Positions 1 through 6,950 of a DNA stretch of 14,985 nt are shown here, piece by piece. Positions within the stretch are counted from its first letter, which is position 1, and every line of letters starts with the position of its first letter. The translations under genes were made by a program, and so were the position numbers. The notes beneath the pieces were generated by a model. The model was not told the origin of the DNA, searched no databases, and worked only from the letters and a program-made list of their open reading frames with translations. Origin of the DNA: JBKHXU01 sp046565865 (GTDB lineage: Bacteria; Pseudomonadota; Gammaproteobacteria; Acidiferrobacterales; Sulfurifustaceae); NCBI GenBank assembly GCA_046565865.1, contig JBKHXU010000215.1:1-14985 (forward strand), written 5' to 3'.

Positions 1-130
1 TTCTGTCTGGAGGAACCGGAATAAACGGAGCGGTTGGCGCGACGGGCGGGGCGCGCGCAGCGGCGCGCACCTCGCTCGTCATTTCTAGGCGCAGTACGAT
101 GGCTCTGCTCCCGCTCATGTTTCAGTAAAG

Positions 131-148
131 AAGGAGGTGAGGACGATA
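131..148 (+). promoter_or_regulatory. Strong Shine-Dalgarno sequence placed before an ATA codon rather than before GTG 137
   Basis: AAGGAGGTGAG at 131-141 is close to a full anti-16S match. Its spacing of 8 nt from AGGAGG points to the ATA codon at 146-148, in frame with the 77-residue protein. The GTG at 137-139 lies inside the Shine-Dalgarno sequence itself and so has no proper spacing. Either ATA initiates translation, or an ATG has become ATA by mutation or sequencing error, or GTG 137 is used inefficiently. Confidence 0.5.
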
Positions 149-370
149 GCCATCGAGACGGTCAGAACGAAATACGAAGCGCAGTTAATGCAGTTGCCGA
201 ACGTGACAGGCGTCGGCATCGGCGAGAAGGCGGGCAGGGCGGTGATAAAGGTCTTCGTCACGCACAAGCTGCCCGAATCGGCGCTGAAACCGAGCGAGGT
301 CGTTCCCAAATCGCTCGACGGATACGCCACCGACGTGGAAGCGATCGGCGTTGTAACGCGTCAGCGGTAA
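137..370 (+). CDS. Small one-domain protein homologous to the N-terminal domain of the adjacent trypsin-like peptidase
   Basis: This 77-residue protein has no signal peptide or membrane segment. Its body (LPNVTGVGIG, then IKVFVTHKLP, then VVPKSLDGYATDVEAIGVV) aligns along its length with residues about 35-93 of the peptidase encoded 22 bp downstream (SNVVGMGVGV, LIVLVTQKL, LVPPKLGEMQTDVLAVG). It is therefore a free-standing copy of that N-terminal domain without the catalytic part. The function is unknown; by analogy with separately encoded propeptides it could fold with, inhibit or assemble with the peptidase, which is inference. The start is unusual: the reading frame opens at 89 without any ATG, and the first ATG is codon 18 at 188. 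GTG 137 is used here by default, although it sits inside a near-perfect Shine-Dalgarno sequence. It is probably co-transcribed with the peptidase gene. Confidence 0.75.
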   Translation: MRTIAIETVRTKYEAQLMQLPNVTGVGIGEKAGRAVIKVFVTHKLPESALKPSEVVPKSLDGYATDVEAIGVVTRQR

Positions 371-392
371 GACACACATATGGAGGGAAGTC

Positions 393-1442
393 ATGAAACA
401 AGATGGAAAGAAGATGGCGTTATCGGAGGCGGCCGCGGCCGAGGCGCAACGCGCCTACGGTGCGACGGTCGGTGAATATCTCGATCCCAAGACGCAGCAA
501 TCGAACGTCGTCGGTATGGGCGTGGGCGTTAAATGGCGCAAGGGTCAGCCGACCGGCGAACCGGCGCTGATCGTGCTGGTGACGCAGAAGCTGGAGCGCG
601 ACCAATTGAGCGCGGCCGATCTCGTGCCGCCCAAGCTCGGTGAAATGCAGACCGACGTGCTCGCCGTCGGCTATCCGTTCGCCGGCGACAGCGACCGGTT
701 GCAGGCCGGCATCCAGACGCTCACCAAGCGCGCGCGCCCGGCGGAGGGCGGCTACAGCGTCGGGCATTTCAAAATCACGGCCGGCACCATCGCCACCTGC
801 GTCTACGACATCCTGCCCGGCGGCGGGGTGAGCCCGCCGGCCGCGGGCATCGGCATGCCGCCGCGCTATTACATCCTCAGCAACAATCACGTGCTGGCCA
901 ACAGCAACGACGCCGCGCTCGGCGATCCGGTGTTGCAGCCGGGGCCGTTCGACGGCGGCGCCGATCCCACCGACCGCATCGCGCGCTTGAGCCGGTTCAT
1001 TCCCATCACGTTCGAGCCCGCGGTGCCGCGCGCACGGCACAATAATCTGGTCGACGCCGCCATCGCCGAAGGCGAATTCCACGACCTCGACCGCGAAATC
1101 TATTGGAGCGGCTACGTGCGCGGCTGGCGGCGCAAGGCGAATGTGACCGTGGGGACGCTGGTACAGAAGACCGGGCGCACGACCAACTACACCACCGGCC
1201 GCATCACCGCCATCAACGCCACCATCGACGTCGGCTACGGCGGCGGCCGTGTGGCGCGGTTCCGGGATCAAATTGTGACCACCAACATGTCCGCCGGCGG
1301 CGACTCGGGCTCGCTCGTGACCACGCTGGACGACGTCGCCGTGGGTCTGCTGTTCGCCGGCTCATCGGTCGCCACCATCGTCAACCAAATTGAAAACGTG
1401 CGCTCGTTGTTGCGCGTGGAAGTGGCCGAGCAGGTGCTGTAG
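393..1442 (+). CDS. Trypsin-like serine peptidase (chymotrypsin fold) with an N-terminal accessory domain
   Basis: A 349-residue protein with all three residues expected of a serine peptidase: His166 in SNNHVLAN, Asp221 in NNLVDAAIAE and Ser305 in AGGDSGSL. The catalytic domain spans about residues 125-345. Residues about 35-93 form a separate domain that is also encoded alone by the gene just upstream. There is no signal peptide, so the enzyme is probably cytoplasmic or leaves the cell by an unseen route. The start at ATG 393 is supported by GGAGGG at 382-387; ATG 414 (codon 8) is a less likely alternative. Substrate and role are unknown. The paired gene suggests control of activity or assembly by the accessory domain (inference). 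The family assignment rests on the triad and fold order and is firm; a specific subfamily cannot be named. Confidence 0.88.
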   Translation: MKQDGKKMALSEAAAAEAQRAYGATVGEYLDPKTQQSNVVGMGVGVKWRKGQPTGEPALIVLVTQKLERDQLSAADLVPPKLGEMQTDVLAVGYPFAGDSDRLQAGIQTLTKRARPAEGGYSVGHFKITAGTIATCVYDILPGGGVSPPAAGIGMPPRYYILSNNHVLANSNDAALGDPVLQPGPFDGGADPTDRIARLSRFIPITFEPAVPRARHNNLVDAAIAEGEFHDLDREIYWSGYVRGWRRKANVTVGTLVQKTGRTTNYTTGRITAINATIDVGYGGGRVARFRDQIVTTNMSAGGDSGSLVTTLDDVAVGLLFAGSSVATIVNQIENVRSLLRVEVAEQVL

Positions 1443-1770
1443 TCGCGGCTTGCTGTCATTTGCGCGAAGTCCAAGGCGAAGCAATCCGACCGCTGCGCGG
1501 GATGTTTAGGGCGTCGGATTGCTTCGCTGCGCTCGCAGTGACACTACCGGTAACGCCGTTTACGCCTGCTAGGGCGTGACGATCATCGTGTCATTTGTAC
1601 CGCTCGCCCGTGGCTGTGCGTTTATCAGGTATGCGCGCATGCCGCACCCCTTTGTCCGGTCATACGTTCCGTCCACCGACGACAGTCGGTACCTCAGCCC
1701 CTACGGTTAGCACCCGTCGCCGAGAAGCGCGCCCATAGAATCGCGCGCGCTTCAATCAGACGGTGTGCCT
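1443..1770. other. Intergenic stretch of 328 bp without a gene
   Basis: It holds the inverted repeat at 1454-1542. The rest, up to the lipoprotein gene, shows no convincing ORF, RNA gene or Shine-Dalgarno sequence. A small 5-bp hairpin lies near 1676-1690 (CCGAC/GTCGG), too short to call. The promoter of the downstream lipoprotein must lie here, but I cannot pick a clear -35/-10 pair. Confidence 0.6.
1454..1542. repeat. Inverted repeat of the dispersed 'GAAGCAATCC' type
   Basis: GCGAAGCAATCCGAC at 1476-1490 and its exact complement at 1513-1527 form a 15-bp perfect stem with a 22-nt loop. Outside it, GTCATTTGCG (from 1454) and the complement of CTCGCAGTGAC (to 1542) form a weaker outer stem. 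The right arm, with GGATTGCTTCGCTGCGCTCGCAGTGAC-like order, resembles intergenic repeats found in many copies in diverse bacterial genomes; that resemblance is from memory. It lies 11 bp after the peptidase stop and could also act as a transcript-end structure, although it has no T-run. Confidence 0.7.
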
Positions 1771-3501
1771 ATGCGACGTATACGCAGACATGTTATTCGA
1801 ACCAGCAGTTACTTTTTTCTCTCGGTGTTATTCGCGGTCGTGCTCGGTTGCGGCGGCGGTGGATCCGGCGGTGGCGGCGGTGGTACCGACGCCGCGGGCG
1901 TCGGCGCCGAGGCGGTGTACACCGGCGAGACGGTGCCGTTGTACCGCGTGTACGAACGCAGTCTCACCAACGCCAAGGACTATCCCAACAAATTCACCGA
2001 CGTCACCTTGAACGTCGAGTACACCGCGCCATCCGGTCGGCGCGTCGCGTTTTGGGGGTTCTACGACGGCGACGGAAACGGCGGTCAAGACGGCAACGTA
2101 TGGAAGATGCGCTTCATGCCCGACGAGCCCGGTGTCTGGAGCTATAGCTATACCTGGTCGGACGGTACCGCGGGCGCGTCGGGCAGCTTTAAGGCGACCG
2201 ACGACGGCGCAGGCCCGGGTCTGCTGAAACCCTACGGCCAGAACAAACACTGGTTCGCGTACAACGGCACTGATCCCGTGTTCTTGAAGTCGTACTATGT
2301 CGGTGCCGGCGGCTTCGCCGGGGTGCCGATCGATTGGGCGGCGCAGAATGTCTACGCCAAACTGGTCGATCGCGGCTACAACCACGTGCAGCTCAACATG
2401 TTGCCCATCGGCTGGACCGAGCAACGCCCAGCGGATGCGCCGAGCCACAACAGCAAGCCGTTGTGGCGCGACACGCCACGCGTACAAAACCTCGACGTGT
2501 GGAAGAGCATGGAACAGCACGTCGCCTGGCTCAATCAGCGCAACATGCATATTCACTTTTTTATGGGCATCGATCCCAAGCCGTATGGATCGCCGAACGA
2601 GTTCTTCGCGTTGCAGCGCTTCGGCGATATGTCCGGCGACGATCAGGCGTTCTACGTCCGCTATCTCGCGGCGCGGCTGGCGCCGTTCGCCAATATCATG
2701 GGCTGGAACTACACCTGGGAAACCGACGGCAATGGCGCGGAGTCGCGCATGGCCGAGCTGCTGGCCGAGTACGACCCGTGGGGCCACGCGCGCACCTATC
2801 ACGACGAGGCACCGGCGGATAACCGTTACGACAACGGCAACTACACCTTTGCGGGGATCGAGAATCATGAATACTTCGGCAACTCGAATGGCTCAGCGGC
2901 GCGTGACTCAGCCTCCCACTATCAAGCGACTCGCGATGCTTTCCGCGATAAGCCGGTGTATATGGTTGAGGGCAACGGTCTGTGGCGCGCCTGCTGGGCT
3001 CAGGGCGAGGCAGAAACCTCTATTACGCGCGCTGCGTGGGCGGTAACGCTTGCCGGCGGCTCATTCACCTGGCAGGACACGCCGGACTGTAATTTCGGCG
3101 ATCCGGCGTCGAGCATGTTCACCTGGCCCGCCGCGAAACCGATGGTCGATCGCCTGGACGTGCTTTACGACATCATGTCGCGCGAGGTGGCGTTTCATCG
3201 GCTGACGCCGGCGAACGATCTTTTGAGCAATTGCTGGAGCAGCTTCAACCGCTGGGGCTCGGTGCCAACGGCGCCGTGCTACGCGGCGGCGGACGCGGGC
3301 CGGCAGTATGTCGTCTACAAAGAAGACGGCGGCAGTTTCGATCTCAATATCGCCGCCGGCAGCTACACCGCGACCTGGGTCGACACGCGCTCGGGCAGCC
3401 GCCAGCCGGCGAACAGCGGCTCGGTCCAGGGCGGCGCGACGGTGACGTTCAGTGCACCGTCGACGGCCACCGACTGGGTGCTGTTGCTGACCGCCGGATA
3501 G
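1771..3501 (+). CDS. Surface lipoprotein resembling DUF5060/DUF4038 glycoside hydrolases with a C-terminal collagen-binding-like domain
   Basis: A 576-residue lipoprotein. The leader ends in a VLGC lipobox (Cys27), followed by a glycine-rich linker typical of beta/gamma-proteobacterial lipoproteins. Residues about 40-150 match the DUF5060 pattern (FWGFYDGDGNGG, KMRFMPDEPGVWSYSY). Residues about 155-480 resemble the DUF4038 (beta/alpha)8 barrel, including AAWAVTLAGGSFTWQD. The last 80 or so residues (QYVVYKEDGGSFDLN, TATWVDTRSG) look like the 'putative collagen-binding' beta domain often found at the end of these enzymes. Candidate acidic catalytic residues are Glu317 (WNYTWE) and Glu400 (YMVEGNG), an inference by position. 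Relatives include glycoside hydrolases, so degradation of a polysaccharide side chain at the cell surface is plausible; the substrate is unknown. ATG 1771 is chosen over GTG 1765; neither has a Shine-Dalgarno sequence. Confidence 0.8.
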   Translation: MRRIRRHVIRTSSYFFLSVLFAVVLGCGGGGSGGGGGGTDAAGVGAEAVYTGETVPLYRVYERSLTNAKDYPNKFTDVTLNVEYTAPSGRRVAFWGFYDGDGNGGQDGNVWKMRFMPDEPGVWSYSYTWSDGTAGASGSFKATDDGAGPGLLKPYGQNKHWFAYNGTDPVFLKSYYVGAGGFAGVPIDWAAQNVYAKLVDRGYNHVQLNMLPIGWTEQRPADAPSHNSKPLWRDTPRVQNLDVWKSMEQHVAWLNQRNMHIHFFMGIDPKPYGSPNEFFALQRFGDMSGDDQAFYVRYLAARLAPFANIMGWNYTWETDGNGAESRMAELLAEYDPWGHARTYHDEAPADNRYDNGNYTFAGIENHEYFGNSNGSAARDSASHYQATRDAFRDKPVYMVEGNGLWRACWAQGEAETSITRAAWAVTLAGGSFTWQDTPDCNFGDPASSMFTWPAAKPMVDRLDVLYDIMSREVAFHRLTPANDLLSNCWSSFNRWGSVPTAPCYAAADAGRQYVVYKEDGGSFDLNIAAGSYTATWVDTRSGSRQPANSGSVQGGATVTFSAPSTATDWVLLLTAG

Positions 3502-3506
3502 TCGTC

Positions 3507-3541
3507 ACGGCCCCGCGCGCGCAACGTGCGGGGCCGTTTTT
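3507..3541 (+). terminator. Rho-independent terminator of the glycoside-hydrolase-like lipoprotein gene
   Basis: ACGGCCCCGC (3507-3516) pairs perfectly with GCGGGGCCGT (3528-3537) around an 11-nt loop and runs directly into TTTTT. It begins 5 bp after the stop codon. Its T-tract touches the stop codon of the minus-strand gene at 3540, which has no equivalent T-run on its own strand. Confidence 0.92.
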
Positions 3542-3839
3542 AGTTATGACACGTCGTGTCCAAGGCCGCGCACAGTGTCAGTACGCGTTGCTCCAGATCG
3601 AGCAGGTGTTGGGTCGTGATGGCGGTGCGGTCACCGTGATACACGTGCGCCAGTTCTTCGCGCAACAGATCAAGTTCGTGCTCAGGTCCGGCGAACGCGG
3701 CGTCGGGGTAAATCCATGCCAGGCCGAAGAGATAGGCGCGCGCGAGTCGTTCTTCGATGGGTGCGTCGCGCCGATTCAAAATCAACACCGCCCGCTGCAG
3801 CTTCTCGAGACTGGAGCCGATCATGGCCCACCCCGGCAT
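3540..3839 (-). CDS. Hypothetical small helical protein
   Basis: A 99-residue reading frame with the composition of a real soluble helical protein: amphipathic stretches such as EERLARAYLFGLAWIY and ELDLLREELAHVYHG, and a balanced charge pattern unlike the arginine-rich shadow frames around it. I recognise no family. There is no signal peptide. Met1 (3839) has no clear Shine-Dalgarno sequence; Met6 (3824) is preceded by GGGGTGGG and may be the true start. It is convergent with the lipoprotein gene and ends within that gene's terminator T-tract, which argues for tight packing. It could still be a spurious frame. Confidence 0.55.
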   Translation of the reverse strand: MPGWAMIGSSLEKLQRAVLILNRRDAPIEERLARAYLFGLAWIYPDAAFAGPEHELDLLREELAHVYHGDRTAITTQHLLDLEQRVLTLCAALDTTCHN

Positions 3840-3981
3840 GCTGTACTTACTTTTGACATCTAGCTCGCGCCCGCGAAATCGCCATGGGGCAACCCCTTAA
3901 GGTCGTTGCCTGCGGCAAGACGCCGAAAATTTCCGTTGGTCTAACGGTCACTTAACGGCCGGCGTCAACACAGGAGAACCC

Positions 3982-4620
3982 ATGGGAAGAATGACGCAAT
4001 TTTTCACATCATTGTTGCTTGCGGCGGCGCTGGTCGGTTGCGCCACGACGGCGGTGGAGCGGCAAGAGCAGACCGTCTCCAGCGTGGCCAGTACCCGCAA
4101 GGAGATGCTCGACATCCGTGCGCAAATCGATCGCACGCTGACATCGCTGAACACGCTGGTGAATGCCTCGCCCAACGATCTGCGTAAGGCGTATCAGCAG
4201 TACGCCGAGAATGTCGAGGCAATGCAAAAGGAGGCCGCGGCGATGGATAAGCACGCGCGCGCTATGGAAAAGCAGACCGGCGACTATCTGGCGGGCTGGC
4301 AACGCGCCCAAAGCGAAATCCAGAACCCGGAGCTGCGCGATGTCACCGGGCAGCGGCGCGAGTTGATCACGCATAGTTTTCAGCGTATTCAATCCGCGTT
4401 TCGCGAAGCGAACCGCGAGGTAGCGCCATTCTTGACGCGGATCGAGGATATCCGCCGCGCCGCCGCCAACGACCTCACCGCCGTCGGCATTTCGACTATC
4501 GCCCAGACCGATGCGGTGGCGAGCGCCAACGCGCATGGCGCGTCGGTGGCGACGAGCCTCGACGTGGCAATCGGCGAGTTCGATCAGCTCGTCGGATCGC
4601 TCGCCGCTTCGCCGCGATAG
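3982..4620 (+). CDS. Coiled-coil lipoprotein, DUF2959-like
   Basis: A 212-residue protein with a lipoprotein leader and an ALVGC lipobox (Cys20). After the lipobox it is almost entirely helical and charged, with no predicted catalytic motif. The layout (RKEMLDIRAQIDRTLTSLNTL, KAYQQYAENVEAMQKEA, a QRRELITHSFQRIQ segment, and a C-terminal region ending in a helical tail) resembles the DUF2959 family of proteobacterial lipoproteins as I remember it. Its role is unknown; a periplasmic or outer-membrane structural function is only a guess. The start is secured by AGGAG at 3972-3976, 5 nt from the ATG. A short membrane-peptide gene follows after a palindrome. Confidence 0.8.
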   Translation: MGRMTQFFTSLLLAAALVGCATTAVERQEQTVSSVASTRKEMLDIRAQIDRTLTSLNTLVNASPNDLRKAYQQYAENVEAMQKEAAAMDKHARAMEKQTGDYLAGWQRAQSEIQNPELRDVTGQRRELITHSFQRIQSAFREANREVAPFLTRIEDIRRAAANDLTAVGISTIAQTDAVASANAHGASVATSLDVAIGEFDQLVGSLAASPR

Positions 4621-4656
4621 TAGCCCCGCGAGTAGGGATGCCTAGGGCGATATCAC

Positions 4657-4682
4657 GACCCGCGGTTCTCGAACCGCGGGTC
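4657..4682. repeat. 26-bp perfect palindrome between the coiled-coil lipoprotein and the membrane peptide
   Basis: GACCCGCGGTTC (4657-4668) and GAACCGCGGGTC (4671-4682) are exact inverted 12-mers separated by only TC. It lies 36 bp after the lipoprotein stop and 46 bp before the next start. No T-run follows, so a classical terminator is not seen. It may be a transcript-stabilising or attenuating hairpin, or a dimeric regulator operator. Confidence 0.75.
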
Positions 4683-4728
4683 CACGGGCGTGTCTACTTT
4701 GCAGGTACTAAAAAATCAGGAGGCGACA

Positions 4729-4806
4729 ATGAAGGGAATCGTGTTGTGGTTATTGGGCGTGCCTATCGGCGTTATCGTGTTGCTGTATCTCTTTAATATC
4801 CTTTGA
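4729..4806 (+). CDS. 25-residue single-span membrane peptide
   Basis: ATG 4729 follows a perfect AGGAGG (4718-4723) with a 5-nt spacer, and the frame ends in TGA after 25 codons. The product starts MKGIVLWLLGVPIGVIVL and ends LLYLFNIL: one lysine, then an uninterrupted hydrophobic stretch long enough to cross the inner membrane once. The LLGVPI motif recalls very short hydrophobic proteins I have seen in other proteobacteria, usually unannotated; this is memory, not a search result. It probably sits in the inner membrane and may modulate a larger membrane partner (inference). It could be transcribed with the upstream lipoprotein. Its stop lies 24 bp from the end of the convergent minus-strand lipoprotein gene. 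Confidence 0.72.
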   Translation: MKGIVLWLLGVPIGVIVLLYLFNIL

Positions 4807-4830
4807 GGCACAAGTACCGTACGACCGTTG

Positions 4831-6300
4831 TTAAAAACTAAACGCGTTCAGAAAAAACAACTGTCGCGACGCCGTGGCGACGTTGCCGGCGGTGTCGGTG
4901 GTATGCAACGTTAGCGTATGGTTGCCGCTCGAGTACGAACGGGTGTCGAGCGTGTAGCGCGGCGACTTTGCGGTTCCCTGGTTACCGAGTGTCGTGCCGT
5001 CAATCGAGAACGTACTCTCGTTTACCTGCGCGTCCGTTACCGACGCACTCAACGTGAAGCTGTTGCGCACTACGCTTCCGTTCGCCGGCTGCATGTTGGT
5101 CACGACGGGTGCGGTGTTGTCGATGAAAATTCGATGTTCGCGGCGTGTTACGCCGCCGACCACGTTGTGGGCCTCGACGTACAACGTGTGGGCTCCGTCG
5201 CCATACATGGTGCTTTCGATATCGACGCGCGGTTGCTGCACGTCGGCGGCGTTGGCCACGGCGTTGCCGTCGATGCCGAAGCCGATCGCAGCCAACCCCA
5301 CCCTATCCGCGACGCCCGCTGTCACGGTAAAGCGGCCGCGCACGTACGCGTCCGCTGCCGGCGTCAGACTCGTCACGGTCGGCGCGGCGCTGCTGATCGG
5401 CCGCACCGCCGCGTTGCCGAAGATCGCGGCACGGCTGTCGTTCCAACGGTTGGCGGCCCGCAGCAGCTGATCGGTGGTCAAGCCGGTGCGGTTCGCGCCG
5501 CTGCGCGCGAAGCGTAGCAGCGCCAGCGCCAGTTCGTGCCGATAGGTGTCGGTCGTTAGCGGCACGCTCCCAAGCTGTTGCGCGCCGCCGCTGCCGCGGC
5601 CGTTGAGTACGCCGTCGCTGCGCAGATCGTCGAACGCGAGCGTGAGCAACGACGACGACGTATACAACGTGTGCGGTGCGACGCTGCTCTGGGTTCCGGC
5701 ATCGGCGGTCCACTGCGACAGCGCCGCCTCGAAAAATCCGTACTCGTGCCCCGCGGTCAAGCCACCGGCGTTGGCGACATCGGTGACGTCGAGCGGCGCC
5801 GTGCCCCGCACATCGACGCCGACCGCGGCATTCATTGCCGCGAACGCCTCGTCGACAGCGGCCTCGATGCCGCGCCCGTTGCCGACGAGATACTCGGCGA
5901 GCGCCGCGCCGAGCGTGGTATAGCTGCTGATGGTGCCGCCGGTGTTGCCGCCGGCCCGAACCAGCGAGCGCAACGGCACGTCGGCGCCGAGGGTGACATC
6001 GCGCGCGGTGGCCTCCTCGCGATACGCGCCGCCGCTCGCCTCCAACAGCACGACAGCGCTCGGAAACGGGCTGCTGAAGGCGTAGCGTCCGTTCGCATCG
6101 GTCAGCGCCTGACCCAGCTCGGCGCCGCGGCGGCCATTGGCATAGTCATAGGCGCGCACCGTGGCGCCTGCGACCGGGCCTTGAAACACGACGCCCGTTA
6201 CCGTCGCGCTCGGTCTGTCGGGCGGTGAGGAGCTGGTGTTGCCGCAGGCGGCGGTGAGCACGCCGAGCATCAGCGCGTAAAGCATGCGTTTCGTTTTCAT
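4831..6300 (-). CDS. Ig-like-domain lipoprotein
   Basis: A 489-residue lipoprotein: the leader ends in a LTAAC lipobox (Cys19), followed by a short Ser/Pro-rich linker. Residues about 33-110 look like a carboxypeptidase-regulatory-type beta domain (VTGVVFQGPVAGATVRAY, TDANGRYAFSS). A helical middle region (about 120-290) includes DVANAGGLTAGHEYGFFEAAL and a helix-rich segment near TDQLLRAANRWNDSRAA. Two bacterial Ig-like domains follow at about 305-395 and 396-489, the last with FSIDGTTLG and TLTLHTTDTAGN. ATG 6300 is chosen over TTG 6318 because GGAGGG precedes it and the leader then has normal length. It lies 14 bp behind the stop of the barrel-like gene, so the two are probably translationally coupled. 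An adhesion or scaffolding role at the cell surface is plausible but unproven. Confidence 0.8.
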   Translation of the reverse strand: MKTKRMLYALMLGVLTAACGNTSSSPPDRPSATVTGVVFQGPVAGATVRAYDYANGRRGAELGQALTDANGRYAFSSPFPSAVVLLEASGGAYREEATARDVTLGADVPLRSLVRAGGNTGGTISSYTTLGAALAEYLVGNGRGIEAAVDEAFAAMNAAVGVDVRGTAPLDVTDVANAGGLTAGHEYGFFEAALSQWTADAGTQSSVAPHTLYTSSSLLTLAFDDLRSDGVLNGRGSGGAQQLGSVPLTTDTYRHELALALLRFARSGANRTGLTTDQLLRAANRWNDSRAAIFGNAAVRPISSAAPTVTSLTPAADAYVRGRFTVTAGVADRVGLAAIGFGIDGNAVANAADVQQPRVDIESTMYGDGAHTLYVEAHNVVGGVTRREHRIFIDNTAPVVTNMQPANGSVVRNSFTLSASVTDAQVNESTFSIDGTTLGNQGTAKSPRYTLDTRSYSSGNHTLTLHTTDTAGNVATASRQLFFLNAFSF

Positions 6301-6314
6301 GATCCCTCCGTGGA

Positions 6315-6950
6315 TCAAAAAATCAGCAGTGCCCCGAGCGTCAAGGTTTTGATGTCGCCCGTGAGCGGCTGCTCGTATTGCAATTGCAATCCGAAGTCAG
6401 TAGTGGGCGTCCACTTCCAGGTGGTCATCGCATTCAGCACGAGTGCGATCGCGGTGTCGCTGTGTTCCGGAAAGCGATTGTTGACGAAACCGAGCGCGTC
6501 AACGGTGAGCCGTTCGGTGAAGCTATCGCGCGACAAACTGAGGCCGGCGCCAAGCCAGGGCTTGCGCGGCAGTGTCGCGAACCGGGCCTGGTACGAGAGC
6601 GCGGCGCCGAGTCGCGTGACATCGACGCCGATCGAGTCGCGGCCGGCGTCGATGTCGAACCGATGGTAAAACGCTTCGCCGAACCAGCGCCGGTCTTTGG
6701 CCGCGGCCAGTGTGCCGATCAGTGCGACGCGAGAGTAATTTTTGGTGTCGGTATCGCCCGCGGGATCGTCGACATCGGCGCGCGCCAGGCCGGCGAGCAC
6801 GCCGAGCCGCAGGCCCTCGGGGCTGGGCACGGCGCCGATGGCGGCGGCGTGCGCGTGTGCGTGAAAATCGAGAACTAGGAGTAGCAGCGCGAAGCGAAAT
6901 GCGGCCCGTACGCGCGCGAGGCGTTGGTGCTGGAGGAGTGCCGCATCCAT
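6315..6950 (-). CDS. Outer-membrane beta-barrel-like protein
   Basis: A 211-residue exported protein. An Arg-containing n-region and a hydrophobic FALLLLVL core lead to an alanine/histidine-rich cleavage region near residue 36. The mature part is made of alternating strands (SRVALIGTLAA, FGEAFYHRFDIDAG, RLGAALSYQARF, PWLGAGLSLSRDS, IALVLNAMTTWKW, FGLQLQYEQPL) and ends LTLGALLIF. The C-terminal phenylalanine is the usual outer-membrane barrel assembly signal. Eight or so strands would suit a small barrel. The start ATG 6950 has AAGGA at a 9-nt spacer. It is the first gene of a two-gene operon with the Ig-like lipoprotein; the pair may act together in the outer membrane (inference). Confidence 0.72.
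   Translation of the reverse strand: MDAALLQHQRLARVRAAFRFALLLLVLDFHAHAHAAAIGAVPSPEGLRLGVLAGLARADVDDPAGDTDTKNYSRVALIGTLAAAKDRRWFGEAFYHRFDIDAGRDSIGVDVTRLGAALSYQARFATLPRKPWLGAGLSLSRDSFTERLTVDALGFVNNRFPEHSDTAIALVLNAMTTWKWTPTTDFGLQLQYEQPLTGDIKTLTLGALLIF

Noticed and set aside
1..136. Tail of an upstream gene at the window start
   Set aside because: The frames open here are Arg-rich and without recognisable protein sequence; nothing could be supported.
420..1271. Long minus-strand reading frame opposite the peptidase gene
   Set aside because: Low-complexity, Arg/Ala/Gly/Val-rich shadow of a GC-rich gene with a clear triad on the other strand; no Shine-Dalgarno sequence or recognisable fold.
1828..2868. 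Long minus-strand reading frame opposite the glycoside-hydrolase-like gene
   Set aside because: It mirrors the well-supported plus-strand lipoprotein and has shadow-type composition.
3853..3880. TTGACA at 3853-3858 as a promoter for the coiled-coil lipoprotein
   Set aside because: No acceptable -10 hexamer lies 16-18 bp downstream, and the leader would exceed 90 nt.
3933..3958. Short CCGTT/AACGG inverted and direct repeats upstream of the lipoprotein
   Set aside because: Five-base arms are expected by chance; no further symmetry.
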